This document shows positions 16,727 through 26,430 of a stretch of DNA of 64,000 bases, piece by piece. Position numbers and translations under genes: made by a program. Under the pieces are notes generated by a model, which was not told the origin of the DNA, ran no database searches, and saw only the letters and a list, made by a program, of their open reading frames with translations. Position 1 is the stretch's first letter, and each line of letters starts with the position of its first letter. This DNA is from Poindextera sp965277425. Its GTDB lineage: Bacteria; Pseudomonadota; Alphaproteobacteria; Caulobacterales; Caulobacteraceae. The DNA lies in contig CBDICR010000006.1 of assembly GCA_965277425.1 (NCBI GenBank), positions 372,001-436,000 of the forward strand, given 5' to 3'.

Positions 16727-17902
16727 TTGGTTAATTCGCTGTGCGCCACGGCCTTCGACAACTCGACGGAGAGCCGGATACTTATCATCGGCGGCGGCAT
16801 GGCGGGCTCATTGCTGGCCCTCGTGCTCGGCCGCGCCGGGCATGCCGTCAGCCTGATCGATCCGCGGCGCGATCCGCCATCGGATTTCCGCAACGAGAAA
16901 CTCGGCATCGACCAGATCGCGCATCTGGAGTCGCTGGGCGTGTTGTCCTGTTTTGAACAGGCCTGTTGGGGCGAAGATGCGGCCGGCGCGCAACGGCCGC
17001 CCCTGAAGGATTGCGGCGCGCGCTACGACCGCTGGATCGCCCACGTTCGGGCGGCCCTGCCGCCGCAGGTGACCTTTGTCGAGGGCAAGGTGGACGAGAT
17101 CGAGACGTCCGATGATCTGCAGAGCGTGATCTTGACGACGGGCGAGCGGATCAGCGGCCGTCTTGTTGTGCTGGCCACCGGTCGCGGCGAGCGCCTGCGC
17201 GCCGGCCTCGGCATCCAAAGGCGCACCTTCAGCGAACGTCATTCGCTCTGCCTTGGTTTCAGCGTCGCGCCCCGCGCCGGCGATATCCGAGAGATCGAAG
17301 CGCAGATCCGCCACGGGAGGTTTGGCGACCGCATCGCCTATGCGACCATCTTCCCGATGCTGGGCGAGATCCGGGTCAACGTCTTCAGCTATCGCGAGCT
17401 CGACGACCCCTGGGTGGGACGGATGCGCGCCGATCCCGTCGGCGTCCTTTCCGAGACCCTGCCGGAGCTCGCACCCGCCCTGGCGGGGCTGGAGGTGGTG
17501 CGGAAACTGGAGGTGCGCAGCACCGACCTCTACGCCGTTCGCGGCCAGGTGCGGCCGGGCGTTGTCCTGCTCGGAGACGCCTTCCACGCGCCCTGTCCCG
17601 CTTCGGGAACCGGCATGACCCGCATCCTGAACGACGTCGATCGTCTCGCCCGAGCCTATATTCCCGCCTGGCTGGCCACCCCGGGCATGGGCAGGACGAA
17701 GATCTCGGCCTTCTATGCCGATCCGGTGAAACATCGGATCGACCGCGCCTCGGTCAGGCGTTCCTTGCGCGGCCGCGCGGTCGCCACCAGCCAAAGTCCC
17801 TATTGGCGCGTCCGCCGCTCGCTCGGGCGCTTGAAGCGCAGCCTCTTGCCGGATCGCACCGAAGCCTCGGCGACGTCCTGGCCCGAGGCGGTCGCCGCCT
17901 AA
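16727..17902 (+). CDS. FAD-dependent oxidoreductase/monooxygenase (PHBH-like fold)
   Basis: A 391-residue flavoprotein. The N-terminal dinucleotide-binding motif ILIIGGGMAGSLLALVLGRAG and the acidic strand end SLIDPR (residues 18-46) bind FAD. VVLLGDAFHAPCPASGTGM near residue 285 is the GD motif of aromatic-ring and related class A flavin monooxygenases. The start is a TTG at 16727 with GGGGA about eight bases before; the next Met lies inside the FAD motif, so a non-ATG start is required. The C-terminus is basic and Arg/Ser-rich. Substrate unknown. It converges with the small gene at 17899 by a four-base overlap. Confidence 0.83.
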   Translation: MVNSLCATAFDNSTESRILIIGGGMAGSLLALVLGRAGHAVSLIDPRRDPPSDFRNEKLGIDQIAHLESLGVLSCFEQACWGEDAAGAQRPPLKDCGARYDRWIAHVRAALPPQVTFVEGKVDEIETSDDLQSVILTTGERISGRLVVLATGRGERLRAGLGIQRRTFSERHSLCLGFSVAPRAGDIREIEAQIRHGRFGDRIAYATIFPMLGEIRVNVFSYRELDDPWVGRMRADPVGVLSETLPELAPALAGLEVVRKLEVRSTDLYAVRGQVRPGVVLLGDAFHAPCPASGTGMTRILNDVDRLARAYIPAWLATPGMGRTKISAFYADPVKHRIDRASVRRSLRGRAVATSQSPYWRVRRSLGRLKRSLLPDRTEASATSWPEAVAA

Positions 17903-18120
17903 CTCGGCGACAAATCCGAGTTTGCGGGCTTGTCCGACCCGCCGGCCAGGACGGCCGAGCCTTCCGGCGTGATGTCCCAGCCTTCGCGGCTGCGCTGCGC
18001 AAGGCCCAGGTCCGTCAGGGCCCGCGCGTCGGCGATATTGACGAAGCCGACATCGTCCCCGGCCTTCTTACGCGCCAAGATCTGCAAAGCCTCGCGCTGG
18101 CTGCTGGTCAGATCGTCCAT
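17899..18120 (-). CDS. Small conserved hypothetical protein, winged-helix-like
   Basis: A 73-residue acidic protein starting MDDLTSSQREALQILARKK. Its layout (helix, helix, then DLGLAQRSREGWDITPEGSAVL) reads like a short winged-helix unit in which the last strand pair forms a wing, as in PadR or HTH_34 fragments. I do not recognise a named family. It has normal codon use for this genome and overlaps the end of the convergent monooxygenase gene by four bases. Confidence 0.55.
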   Translation of the reverse strand: MDDLTSSQREALQILARKKAGDDVGFVNIADARALTDLGLAQRSREGWDITPEGSAVLAGGSDKPANSDLSPS

Positions 18121-18321
18121 CCCGCCATCCTACAACAAGCGCGCGGCATTGCCTCCCGATCAATTGGCGGCGGGGTCGAATCCGTCGAAGCGCTCGTCCT
18201 GCACGGGACCTATCGCCCCAGTTCAGCCGCAGTTCATCGGCTGTGCGCGATCCTGTTAACGAATTCGCAACCACGCCGCGCCGCGGCCTAGGCGCGAATG
18301 TTTGAACCAGGAGACCTTAAG

Positions 18322-18690
18322 ATGAAGATGCTGAATGCGGCGCTCACGGCCGCCAGCCTGGCCGCGGGTCTGGCTGCTGCGGCAGGCCCGGCCGACGCGG
18401 CGGCTCGGTGCGGCTGCCCCGTCGTCCACCATCACGTCGTCCATCACGTGGTCAGGCGCAGCATCGCCTATCACTACGAGCCGGTGATCGAGCAGGCCCC
18501 CGCTCCAGTCATCTACCGCGAGGCGCCGCCGCCACCGCCGCCGCCGGTCTTCTACGACGAGCCGGCCTATTACGCCGGCCCAGTCTGGTACGGCGGACCG
18601 CGCTACCTTGTCGGCGAGCGCTGGCATGGCGGCTGGGCGCACGGCTATCGTGACTGGCGCCACGGACGTGATCACGACGGCTGGCGGTAG
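18322..18690 (+). CDS. Secreted His/Tyr/Pro-rich small protein
   Basis: A 122-residue exported protein. Start 18322 (MKMLNAALTAASLAAG) is chosen because AGGAGA lies about eight bases before it. Signal peptide residues 1-27 end at PADAAA. The mature part starts with CGCP, then HHHVVHHVVRR, a Pro-rich run (EAPPPPPPPVFYDEP), and Tyr/Trp/His-rich repeats (YYAGPVWYGGPRYL, GGWAHGYRDWRHGRDHDGW). Composition suggests a surface or periplasmic structural or metal-binding role; no family function is known to me. No stress promoter was found upstream. Confidence 0.7.
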   Translation: MKMLNAALTAASLAAGLAAAAGPADAAARCGCPVVHHHVVHHVVRRSIAYHYEPVIEQAPAPVIYREAPPPPPPPVFYDEPAYYAGPVWYGGPRYLVGERWHGGWAHGYRDWRHGRDHDGWR

Positions 18691-18737
18691 GGCGGCGCGG
18701 TCTCGCGCCGCCGTCATCGAGGATGAAGGCGCGAGGC

Positions 18738-19235
18738 ATGTCCGGCGATCCAGACCCCTATGGCTTTCGGCCAGCCACCGTCGATGACCTGCCCATGCTG
18801 CGCGCCTGGCTGCAAAGGCCGGAGGTGGCCCGCTGGTGGGGCGATCCGGAGCAAGAGGCGGCAACGCTGAGCGAGGACCTGGGGGAGCCGCGCATGGTCA
18901 TGCGCATCGTGTCGTTCCAAGGCCGGCCCTTCGCCTATGTGCAGCACTATCAGGTCGATGCCTGGCCACAGCCGCATTTTGCCGGGCTGCCGGCCGGATC
19001 GCGCGCCATCGACGCCTTCGTCGGCGAACCCGAGATGCTCGGCCGCGGTCACGGTGCGATCTTCCTCAGGCGTCTGGCCGAGCAGCTGCGGGCGGACGGC
19101 GCACCAGCCGTCGCCATCGATCCGGATGTGCACAATCTGCGCGCCCGACGCGCCTATGAAAAGGCCGGTTTCCGCGGCGATACGGTCGTGGAGAGCGGCG
19201 AAGGTCCCGCCATCCTGATGCTTTTCACCGGCTGA
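18738..19235 (+). CDS. GNAT acetyltransferase, AAC(6')-like
   Basis: A 165-residue acetyltransferase. Order and motifs match the AAC(6')-I aminoglycoside acetyltransferase group: FRPATVDDLPMLRAWLQRPEVARWWG at the N-terminus, FAYVQHYQVDAWP, IDAFVGEPEMLGRGHGAIFL (acetyl-CoA motif A), and IDPDVHNLRARRAYEKAGF (motif B). Whether it modifies aminoglycosides or a cellular substrate cannot be told; chromosomal relatives are frequent in environmental bacteria. Start 18738 (MSGDPD) is the second of two nearby ATGs; 18723 is also possible. Confidence 0.82.
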   Translation: MSGDPDPYGFRPATVDDLPMLRAWLQRPEVARWWGDPEQEAATLSEDLGEPRMVMRIVSFQGRPFAYVQHYQVDAWPQPHFAGLPAGSRAIDAFVGEPEMLGRGHGAIFLRRLAEQLRADGAPAVAIDPDVHNLRARRAYEKAGFRGDTVVESGEGPAILMLFTG

Positions 19236-19272
19236 GCGCCTATCAAAGGCCGAAGGGTCGGGGAAGGCTGAG

Positions 19273-20697
19273 ATGAGTCGTCGGGGCTGGCTGGCGGGGA
19301 TGGTGGGAAGCTTGGGCTTGCTGGCCGTCGGGCCGGCCGGCGCCGCGACGCAAGATCTGGTCATCCTGCACGACAACGACATCCACGGACACCTGCGCAA
19401 CTTCTGTTACGTCGAGAAGGCCAAGGGACCGGCGGAGCATTGCGGCACGGGGGGCGCGGCCAGACGCGCAACGCTTGTCCGCAGGTTGAAGGCCGAAGCC
19501 CACGCGCCGGTGCTGCTGATCGATTCCGGCGACACCACCACGCGCGGGCCGCTGGCCACCCAGTACGAGGGCGTCGACGAGATCGCGACGATGAACGCCA
19601 TCGGCTACGACCTGGCCGCGATCGGCAACAACGAGTTCAAGCTGAAGGACGCGGCCGACGCCAAGGACGCCGTCGGCGCGCAGGCCGCGTTGGCCAAGCT
19701 GATCCGGCTCTCGCGCTTTCCATGGATCTGCGCCAACGTCACCGACGCCTTCGGCGCCCTGTTGCCCGGCGTAAAACCCTTCGTCGTGCGCAGGATAGGG
19801 CCGGTCAGGGTCGCCTTCCTCGGCCTCACCGCGCCGCGTTCGGCGAGCTACCCGCAGACCACGGGCCTGAAATTCACCGACCCGGTCGCGGCGGCCGACC
19901 TCTGGATTCCCCGCGCCCGCGCCGAGGCCGACATCGTCATCGCGGTCACCCATATCGGCGTGCTCGACGACCGGCGGCTGGTGAACAGCACGCGCGGCAT
20001 CGACGCGGTCGTCGGCGGCGATTCCCACACCTATCTCTACCAACTGCTCGAGGCGAAGAACCTGAACGGCCAGGTCGTGCCCATCGTGCAGGACGGCGAG
20101 TTCGGCGTGCGGCTGGGCGCGTTCGATCTGAGCTTCGAGGGCGATGCTAAGACCGGATGGCGGCTGGCCCACTATGCCGACGAACTGATCCCGGTGGATG
20201 CGGGCGTGAAGGCCGACCCGGCCATCGCGGCCCTGGTGGAGCGCTATGCGCGGCCGTTGGATGTCCGCGTCGGCGTGGTCCCGGTGGTGGGACAGACCCC
20301 CGATGAGCGCAATCGGCTGACCGCCGAGAATCTCGCCGCGGCCTGGAAGGCGGCGGCGGGGACGCAGATCGGCATCCAGCCGGAAGGCGACCTGTTCGAA
20401 AGCTTCCGCACCCGAGAGGTGACCCGCTATCAGGTCCACGCCATCGTGCCCTTCCACGACACCGTCTGGCGCGGAACGATCACCGGCGCGCGGCTGAAGG
20501 ACATCCTGGCCAAGCCCACGCCGTTCGGCGGCGTCATGCACGCGACCATCGCCTCGGCCGACATCGATCCGGCCAAGACCTATACCGCCGCGACCACGGA
20601 CTTCGTCGCCAAGGCGGTGCTCGCCGGCGGCGTCGACACCGGCGAGGACGCCCGCAAGGCCACGGAAGACTGGCTGGCCGCCGGCGCGCATCCCTGA
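19273..20697 (+). CDS. 5'-nucleotidase-like metallophosphoesterase with an altered active site
   Basis: A 474-residue exported protein. The N-terminus MSRRGWLAGMVGSLGLLAVG is a signal peptide, possibly Tat-like. The metallophosphoesterase domain has LHDNDIHGH (residues 34-42), IDSGDTTTRG, THIGVLDD and GGDSHTYLY; the C-terminal 5'-nucleotidase domain follows from about residue 330. The usual GNHEFD motif reads GNNEFK here (residues 118-123), so both the catalytic His and its partner Asp are replaced by Asn and Lys. Metal-binding positions look kept. Activity may be lost or changed. It lies 37 bases after the acetyltransferase gene. Confidence 0.87.
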   Translation: MSRRGWLAGMVGSLGLLAVGPAGAATQDLVILHDNDIHGHLRNFCYVEKAKGPAEHCGTGGAARRATLVRRLKAEAHAPVLLIDSGDTTTRGPLATQYEGVDEIATMNAIGYDLAAIGNNEFKLKDAADAKDAVGAQAALAKLIRLSRFPWICANVTDAFGALLPGVKPFVVRRIGPVRVAFLGLTAPRSASYPQTTGLKFTDPVAAADLWIPRARAEADIVIAVTHIGVLDDRRLVNSTRGIDAVVGGDSHTYLYQLLEAKNLNGQVVPIVQDGEFGVRLGAFDLSFEGDAKTGWRLAHYADELIPVDAGVKADPAIAALVERYARPLDVRVGVVPVVGQTPDERNRLTAENLAAAWKAAAGTQIGIQPEGDLFESFRTREVTRYQVHAIVPFHDTVWRGTITGARLKDILAKPTPFGGVMHATIASADIDPAKTYTAATTDFVAKAVLAGGVDTGEDARKATEDWLAAGAHP

Positions 20698-20713
20698 TCG
20701 AGGCTGAAGCCGT

Positions 20714-20947
20714 TCAGGCGTAGACCTCGTGGCGCTCCGCCGGTCGCTCCCAGACGGTGCGGCGCTCGCCCTTGCGATCTTGGAGAACCACCGAGGGCTG
20801 GCTGCCGAGCCGCCAGGCGGCGTCGGCAAGCGCGATGGCGGTCAGCATGGCGGTTTCGTAAGGGTAGGGCCCGATATAGGCATCCGCGTTGATCTTAACG
20901 ATCCATTGTCCACGTTTGGGCAGGATTTCGATTTGGGCTGTATTCAT
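20714..20947 (-). CDS. Small hypothetical protein
   Basis: A 77-residue protein starting MNTAQIEILPKRGQWIVKINAD and ending VWERPAERHEVYA. It is mixed alpha/beta with no signal peptide. The pattern of a strand pair (QWIVKINADAYIGPYPYE) followed by a helix (AMLTAIALADAAWRLG) recalls DUF2188-type small proteins, but I would not assign it. It lies next to the eroded toxin-antitoxin remnant and shares that strand. Confidence 0.55.
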   Translation of the reverse strand: MNTAQIEILPKRGQWIVKINADAYIGPYPYETAMLTAIALADAAWRLGSQPSVVLQDRKGERRTVWERPAERHEVYA

Positions 20948-20956
20948 GACCTACTC

Positions 20957-21142
20957 TCACACGAGAGAATAACCCCCGAAATCCATAGATAAGTATTCGG
21001 GTTCCATAACGCCATCTCTAATCTTAGGTTTACAAAGTGCTAATTCGCGCGAGGCGACTGCCCACTTCAGGTCAAACCTGCGGCTGGCGGCCAGAAGGAT
21101 GAACAAGTCACGACGGGCCTTGGCCGTGACAATGGCCGTCAT
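20957..21142 (-). pseudogene. Truncated ParE/RelE-type toxin remnant
   Basis: A 61-codon frame that overlaps the ParD-like gene by four bases, the usual coupling in parDE operons. Its first 13 residues (MTAIVTAKARRDL) match the start of ParE toxins, but a normal ParE has about 95 residues and nothing after that matches. The remainder lies in noticeably AT-rich DNA (about 20970-21060), unlike its neighbours, suggesting the gene was cut and joined to other sequence. It probably makes no active toxin. Confidence 0.5.
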
Positions 21143-21462
21143 TCCGCAGTGGGACGCGTAGCTGCGTCCACTTCGGCTTCCAGTTCGTCGAACCAGAGCC
21201 CTAGGTCGCTCACCACCTCGAAACGGCCGGCCTCGACGTCTTCGATGCCCGCCTGGATGGCGGCGCGCAGATGGGCCAGGGTCTGCCCGTCATTGTCAGA
21301 CTGCCGTTTCAAAAGCCTCAGGGCGGCGCGCACGACCTCGCTGGCGTTCTGATAGTCGCCGGAGCCGACCCGGTCGTCAATGAACCGGTCCAGCGGCTCG
21401 GTCAGGCTGATATGCGAGTGGCCATCGGCGATGACTAGTCGATTGGCAAGATTTGCCAACAC
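21139..21462 (-). CDS. ParD-like ribbon-helix-helix antitoxin
   Basis: A 107-residue frame. The core ISLTEPLDRFIDDRVGSGDYQNASEVVRAALRLLKRQ (split here by its two helices) is the CopG/ParD ribbon-helix-helix DNA-binding domain; the acidic C-terminus (IEDVEAGRFEVVSDLGLWFDELEAEV) is the usual toxin-binding part. The start is a GTG at 21462; no in-frame ATG precedes the domain, and the first 17 residues are unlike ParD, so the exact start is unsure. The partner toxin downstream is broken. It begins three bases after the monooxygenase stop. Confidence 0.75.
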   Translation of the reverse strand: MLANLANRLVIADGHSHISLTEPLDRFIDDRVGSGDYQNASEVVRAALRLLKRQSDNDGQTLAHLRAAIQAGIEDVEAGRFEVVSDLGLWFDELEAEVDAATRPTAE

Positions 21463-21465
21463 TTC

Positions 21466-23079
21466 TCAAGCCAACTCAAACCCCTCATAGTCTTTCGCCG
21501 CCACGTCGTTGCACTTCTGCCGGTAGCCAGCGCCGATATAGGGCATGAAGACCCGCGGCTTGCCCGGGATGTTTGCGCCCATGTACCAGGAGGCGGCGCG
21601 CGGAAAGAGCGTCTTGTCCGCCACGCGCCGCACGTGATCGACCCAGGCCTCTTGAGTCGCGGCGTCGGCGGCGATGCGCGTCTGGCCCTTTGCGCGCATA
21701 TAGGCGATGCAGTCGCTGATCCACTCGACGTGCTGTTCGATGGAGTTGATCATGTTCGACAGCACCGACGGGCTGCCTGGGCCGGTGACCAGGAAGAGGT
21801 TGGGAAAGCCGGCCACCGCCAGGCCCAGATAGGCTTTCGGCCCCTCGGCCCAGGCCTCGCGGAAATCGGCGCCGCCCGCGCCCTTGATATCGATGGCCAA
21901 AAGCGCGCCGGTCATGGCGTCGAAGCCGGTGGCGAAGACCAGGGCGTCGACCTCATAGGTCGCCTCGGATGTGCGAACGGCGTCCGCCGTGATCGCCTCG
22001 ATCGGGGTCTGGCGCAGGCTCACCAGGGCGACGTTCGGCCGGTTATAGGTCTCGTAATAGCCGGTATCGACGCAGATGCGCTTGGTGCCCAGCGGATGGT
22101 CGCGCGGCGATAAGGCCTCGGCCGTGGCCGGGTCGTTGACCAGTTCGCCGATCTTGTCGCGCACGAAGCCGGCGGCGCGCTCGTTGACCTCGATACTGGT
22201 CAAGAGGTTGCCCCAGGCGGCCAGGAAGCCCGCGCCGCCGATGGCCCAGAGCTCCTCATAGCGTTGGCGCTGCGCCTCGTCGTCGGGGATGGGCAGTTCG
22301 GCGCTGCCGCCGCCGAAGCCCATGCCCGGCCCTTTGATCATGGCGATGTACTGCGGGTACATCGCCTTGAAGGCCTCGATGTCCTTGTCGGTCAGGGGCG
22401 TATTGCGCGCGGGGATCGAGAAGTTGGGCGTGCGCTGGAAGACGATGACCTGGTCGGCCTGGGCGGCGATCTCGGGGATCGACTGGATGCCGGACGAGCC
22501 GGTGCCGATGACGGCCACGCGCTTGCCGGTGAAGTCGACGCCCTCATGCGGCCAGGCGCCGGTGTGATAGGTCTCGCCGGCGAAACGCTCGACGCCGGGA
22601 ATCGCCGGCGCGCGCGGGGTGGAAAGGCAGCCGGTGGCCATGATCAGCCAGCGGGCGGACACAGCGTCGCCGCGGTCGGTGACGATGCTCCAGCGATCGG
22701 TCGCCTCGTCGAAGGTCGCGGAAAGCACGCGGGTCTGAAAGGCGATCAGCGGGCGCAGGTCGAACCGGTCGGCGACATGGTTGGCGTAGCGCAGGATCTC
22801 CGGCTGGGCCGCGTATTTCTCGCTCCAGCGCCAGTCGCGCCGCAGGTCTTCCGACCAGGTGTAGGAATAGAACAGGCTGGGAATGTCGCAGCGCGCGCCC
22901 GGATAGCGGTTCCAGTACCAGGTCCCGCCGACGTCCGTCCCAGCCTCGAACCCCTGGACGCTTAGGCCCGCTTCGCGCAGCTTGTAGAGCTGGTAAAGGC
23001 CGCCGAACCCGGCCCCGACCACAATGGCGTCCACCTCGGCCCCAACCACGGCCGTCCTCGATCCCGCACTCACGCGCAC
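21466..23079 (-). CDS. Flavin-containing Baeyer-Villiger-type monooxygenase
   Basis: NADPH- and O2-dependent flavoenzyme that inserts oxygen next to a ketone. The 537 residues have an FAD motif AIVVGAGFGGLYQLYKLREAG near 18-38, GTWYWNRYPGARCDIPS near 52, the Baeyer-Villiger fingerprint FxGxxxHxxxWP as FAGETYHTGAWPH near 160, and the NADPH motif VAVIGTGSSGIQ directly after. GYRQKCNDVAAKDYEGF closes the protein, as in cyclohexanone-type enzymes. Substrate cannot be inferred; relatives act on cyclic or long-chain ketones and steroids. Monocistronic, with a ParD-like gene after it. Confidence 0.92.
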   Translation of the reverse strand: MRVSAGSRTAVVGAEVDAIVVGAGFGGLYQLYKLREAGLSVQGFEAGTDVGGTWYWNRYPGARCDIPSLFYSYTWSEDLRRDWRWSEKYAAQPEILRYANHVADRFDLRPLIAFQTRVLSATFDEATDRWSIVTDRGDAVSARWLIMATGCLSTPRAPAIPGVERFAGETYHTGAWPHEGVDFTGKRVAVIGTGSSGIQSIPEIAAQADQVIVFQRTPNFSIPARNTPLTDKDIEAFKAMYPQYIAMIKGPGMGFGGGSAELPIPDDEAQRQRYEELWAIGGAGFLAAWGNLLTSIEVNERAAGFVRDKIGELVNDPATAEALSPRDHPLGTKRICVDTGYYETYNRPNVALVSLRQTPIEAITADAVRTSEATYEVDALVFATGFDAMTGALLAIDIKGAGGADFREAWAEGPKAYLGLAVAGFPNLFLVTGPGSPSVLSNMINSIEQHVEWISDCIAYMRAKGQTRIAADAATQEAWVDHVRRVADKTLFPRAASWYMGANIPGKPRVFMPYIGAGYRQKCNDVAAKDYEGFELA

Positions 23080-23118
23080 GCTCCTTACCTGACTTTTCGC
23101 AAGGCTAACGCGGTTTCC

Positions 23119-23670
23119 CTAGGTCAGCGCAAGCCTCGCCAGCGTCGCGGCTGGCAAGGCGCCATCGAGCCGAATGAGCGGGCACGGCAGCGCCGTCAGC
23201 CAGGCCTCGTGCCGCGCCCGATAGCGGCCGGTCAACCTGCTGGTGAAGACACCGGTGTCATAGGCGGTGGCATAGGCGAGGAAGTCCAGATGGTGCGGGT
23301 GCAAGGCGCCGCCCGGATCGATGGCCGACCCCAGCCGCCGCCGCTCGCGCTCGGCAAGCCGCGCCAGCCGGACCTCGGTCGGCGCGCTCAGGAAGATGAC
23401 GCGATCGAACAGCGGAATCAGCGGATCGCCCCAGCCGTCGAGCGAGCCGGACAGCACCCAGCCCTCCGGCGCCGCCTCGAAGGCCGCCCGCAGCAACCCG
23501 AGCCGCTCCGAAATCTTTCGCGGCGCCTGGAATGACGGGTCGGTCGGCGCCCAATAAAAATCATCCGTATCAAGATGAGTGCACCCCAGGCGCCTAGCGA
23601 GCGACACGCCAAGCGTGCTGACGCCTGAGCCCGAGGCGCCCGTGATGTGGATGTGCGGCGGCAATTCCAT
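23119..23670 (-). CDS. Adenylate kinase-like P-loop protein with a variant Walker A
   Basis: A 183-residue nucleotide-kinase-like protein. HIHITGASGSGVSTLGVSLARRL at residues 5-27 is a P-loop in which the normal Lys of GxxxxGK[ST] is Val; LDTDDFYWAPTDPSF follows, then VLSGSLDGWGDPLIPLFDRVIFL as the Walker B region and a lid with Arg residues (RLARLAERERRRLG). I recall this GASGSGV form as a feature of a small family of uncharacterised AAA/adenylate-kinase-like proteins rather than a single mutation. Start 23670 is used because the upstream frame reads through an intergenic repeat. Confidence 0.75.
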   Translation of the reverse strand: MELPPHIHITGASGSGVSTLGVSLARRLGCTHLDTDDFYWAPTDPSFQAPRKISERLGLLRAAFEAAPEGWVLSGSLDGWGDPLIPLFDRVIFLSAPTEVRLARLAERERRRLGSAIDPGGALHPHHLDFLAYATAYDTGVFTSRLTGRYRARHEAWLTALPCPLIRLDGALPAATLARLALT

Positions 23671-23700
23671 CCCTCGCCCTATCCCTTTAAGCCGCTCGTT

Positions 23701-23881
23701 CCCGTGAAAGCGGGCACCCAGGCTTTTTTGACCACCAAGCACACAAAGGTCACCAAGGGTCAGAGCTGACCTTTTCTTCTCTTCTTGGCGTGCTTGGTGT
23801 CCTTTGTGGTCAATCTGCGGCATCAACGCCATACTGGGTCCTCAGGATAAAAGGCCTGGGTCCCCGCTTTCGTGCGCGGGG
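23701..23881. repeat. Composite nested inverted repeat
   Basis: Outer arms: 23701-23723 (CCCGTGAAAGCGGGCACCCA...) and 23854-23881 (GCCTGGGTCCCCGCTTTC...), inverted copies of one unit, the right one also folding on itself (CCCCGC/GCGGGG at 23862-23867 and 23876-23881). Inner arms: 23730-23758 and 23784-23811, an imperfect inverted pair built from ACCAAGCAC and ACAAAGG-like units. At the centre GGTCAG-AG-CTGACC (23758-23771) is followed by TTTTC and pyrimidine-rich DNA, so a plus-strand terminator is possible. It separates the kinase-like gene from the 3' end of thiC. Confidence 0.7.
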
Positions 23882-23911
23882 ATGAGCGGATTAAGTGCAA
23901 GTCCGCTGACG

Positions 23912-25735
<1,824 letters not shown>

Positions 25736-25812
25736 CGGCGTGGCTCCTTAAAGCCTTGGGCGGGCGCCGGCGGGGTCGAAAAGAGGGTGCGGCCCGGCCG
25801 CGATCCCGGTTC

Positions 25813-25914
25813 TCTCCCTTCGCCGGCATGACCCGGATCAGGTTCAGCGGGTCACCGCGCCGCGCGTCCAAGCGCCAGCGGTATCTCAGCCCATCGAGCA
25901 GGGCTCCCCGGAGA
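25813..25914 (-). promoter_or_regulatory. TPP riboswitch (THI element) of thiC
   Basis: On the minus strand the leader contains TCTCCGGGGAGCCC, then GGGCTGAGATACC (the conserved CUGAGA pyrimidine-binding element), and GACCCGCTGAACCTGATC followed by CGGGTCATGCCGGCGAAGGGA, the conserved 3' half of the TPP aptamer. Flanking TCTCC and GGGAGA can pair as helix P1. It ends 77 bases before the thiC start. In Alphaproteobacteria such elements usually block translation or terminate transcription when TPP is bound. Confidence 0.95.
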
Positions 25915-25995
25915 TGCCGCTGAGACTACGCCGGCGCGGTCGCCGGTCAAGCAGCGATCCGCTACAAGCATTCGCCTCGAACGGAGACCCGACCC

Positions 25996-26406
25996 ATGAT
26001 CACCGGAAGCTGCCTTTGCGGCGTCGTGCGCTATGAGATCGAGGTGGCCGGGCCGACCTATAACTGCCACTGCTCCAATTGCCGCAAATGGAGCGGAAGC
26101 GCCTTCGCCAGCTCGATGCGGGCGCCGATGGAGAGCCTGACGCTGGTCAGCGGCGCCGAGGCCCTGACGCGCTATGAGTCCTCGCCGGGGGTGAAGCGCT
26201 GCTTCTGCAAGCATTGCGGCTCGAGCGTCATGACCGAGCGGCACGACAAGGGCCTGGTGCACATCCGCCTGGGAACCACCGATGCCGACCCTGGCGTGCG
26301 GCCGCAGTTCAACGCCTTCGTCGCATCCAAGGCGCCCTGGTGGGAAATCACAGACGACCTGCCGCAACTGCAGGGCTCGTCGTTCGGATATGCGCCGAAG
26401 AGCTGA
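25996..26406 (+). CDS. GFA family zinc protein (glutathione-dependent formaldehyde-activating enzyme-like)
   Basis: A 136-residue Mss4-fold zinc protein. The metal ligands are visible as CLCG (residues 6-9), CHCSNCRKWSG (about 28-38) and CKHCGS (about 74-79), and the family ending WWEITDDLPQLQG is present. Most GFA proteins have no proven formaldehyde activity, so the name states family only. It is divergent from the thiC leader and monocistronic. Confidence 0.9.
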   Translation: MITGSCLCGVVRYEIEVAGPTYNCHCSNCRKWSGSAFASSMRAPMESLTLVSGAEALTRYESSPGVKRCFCKHCGSSVMTERHDKGLVHIRLGTTDADPGVRPQFNAFVASKAPWWEITDDLPQLQGSSFGYAPKS

Positions 26407-26430
26407 GAATCCTCGACCGGAGGACCGAGA

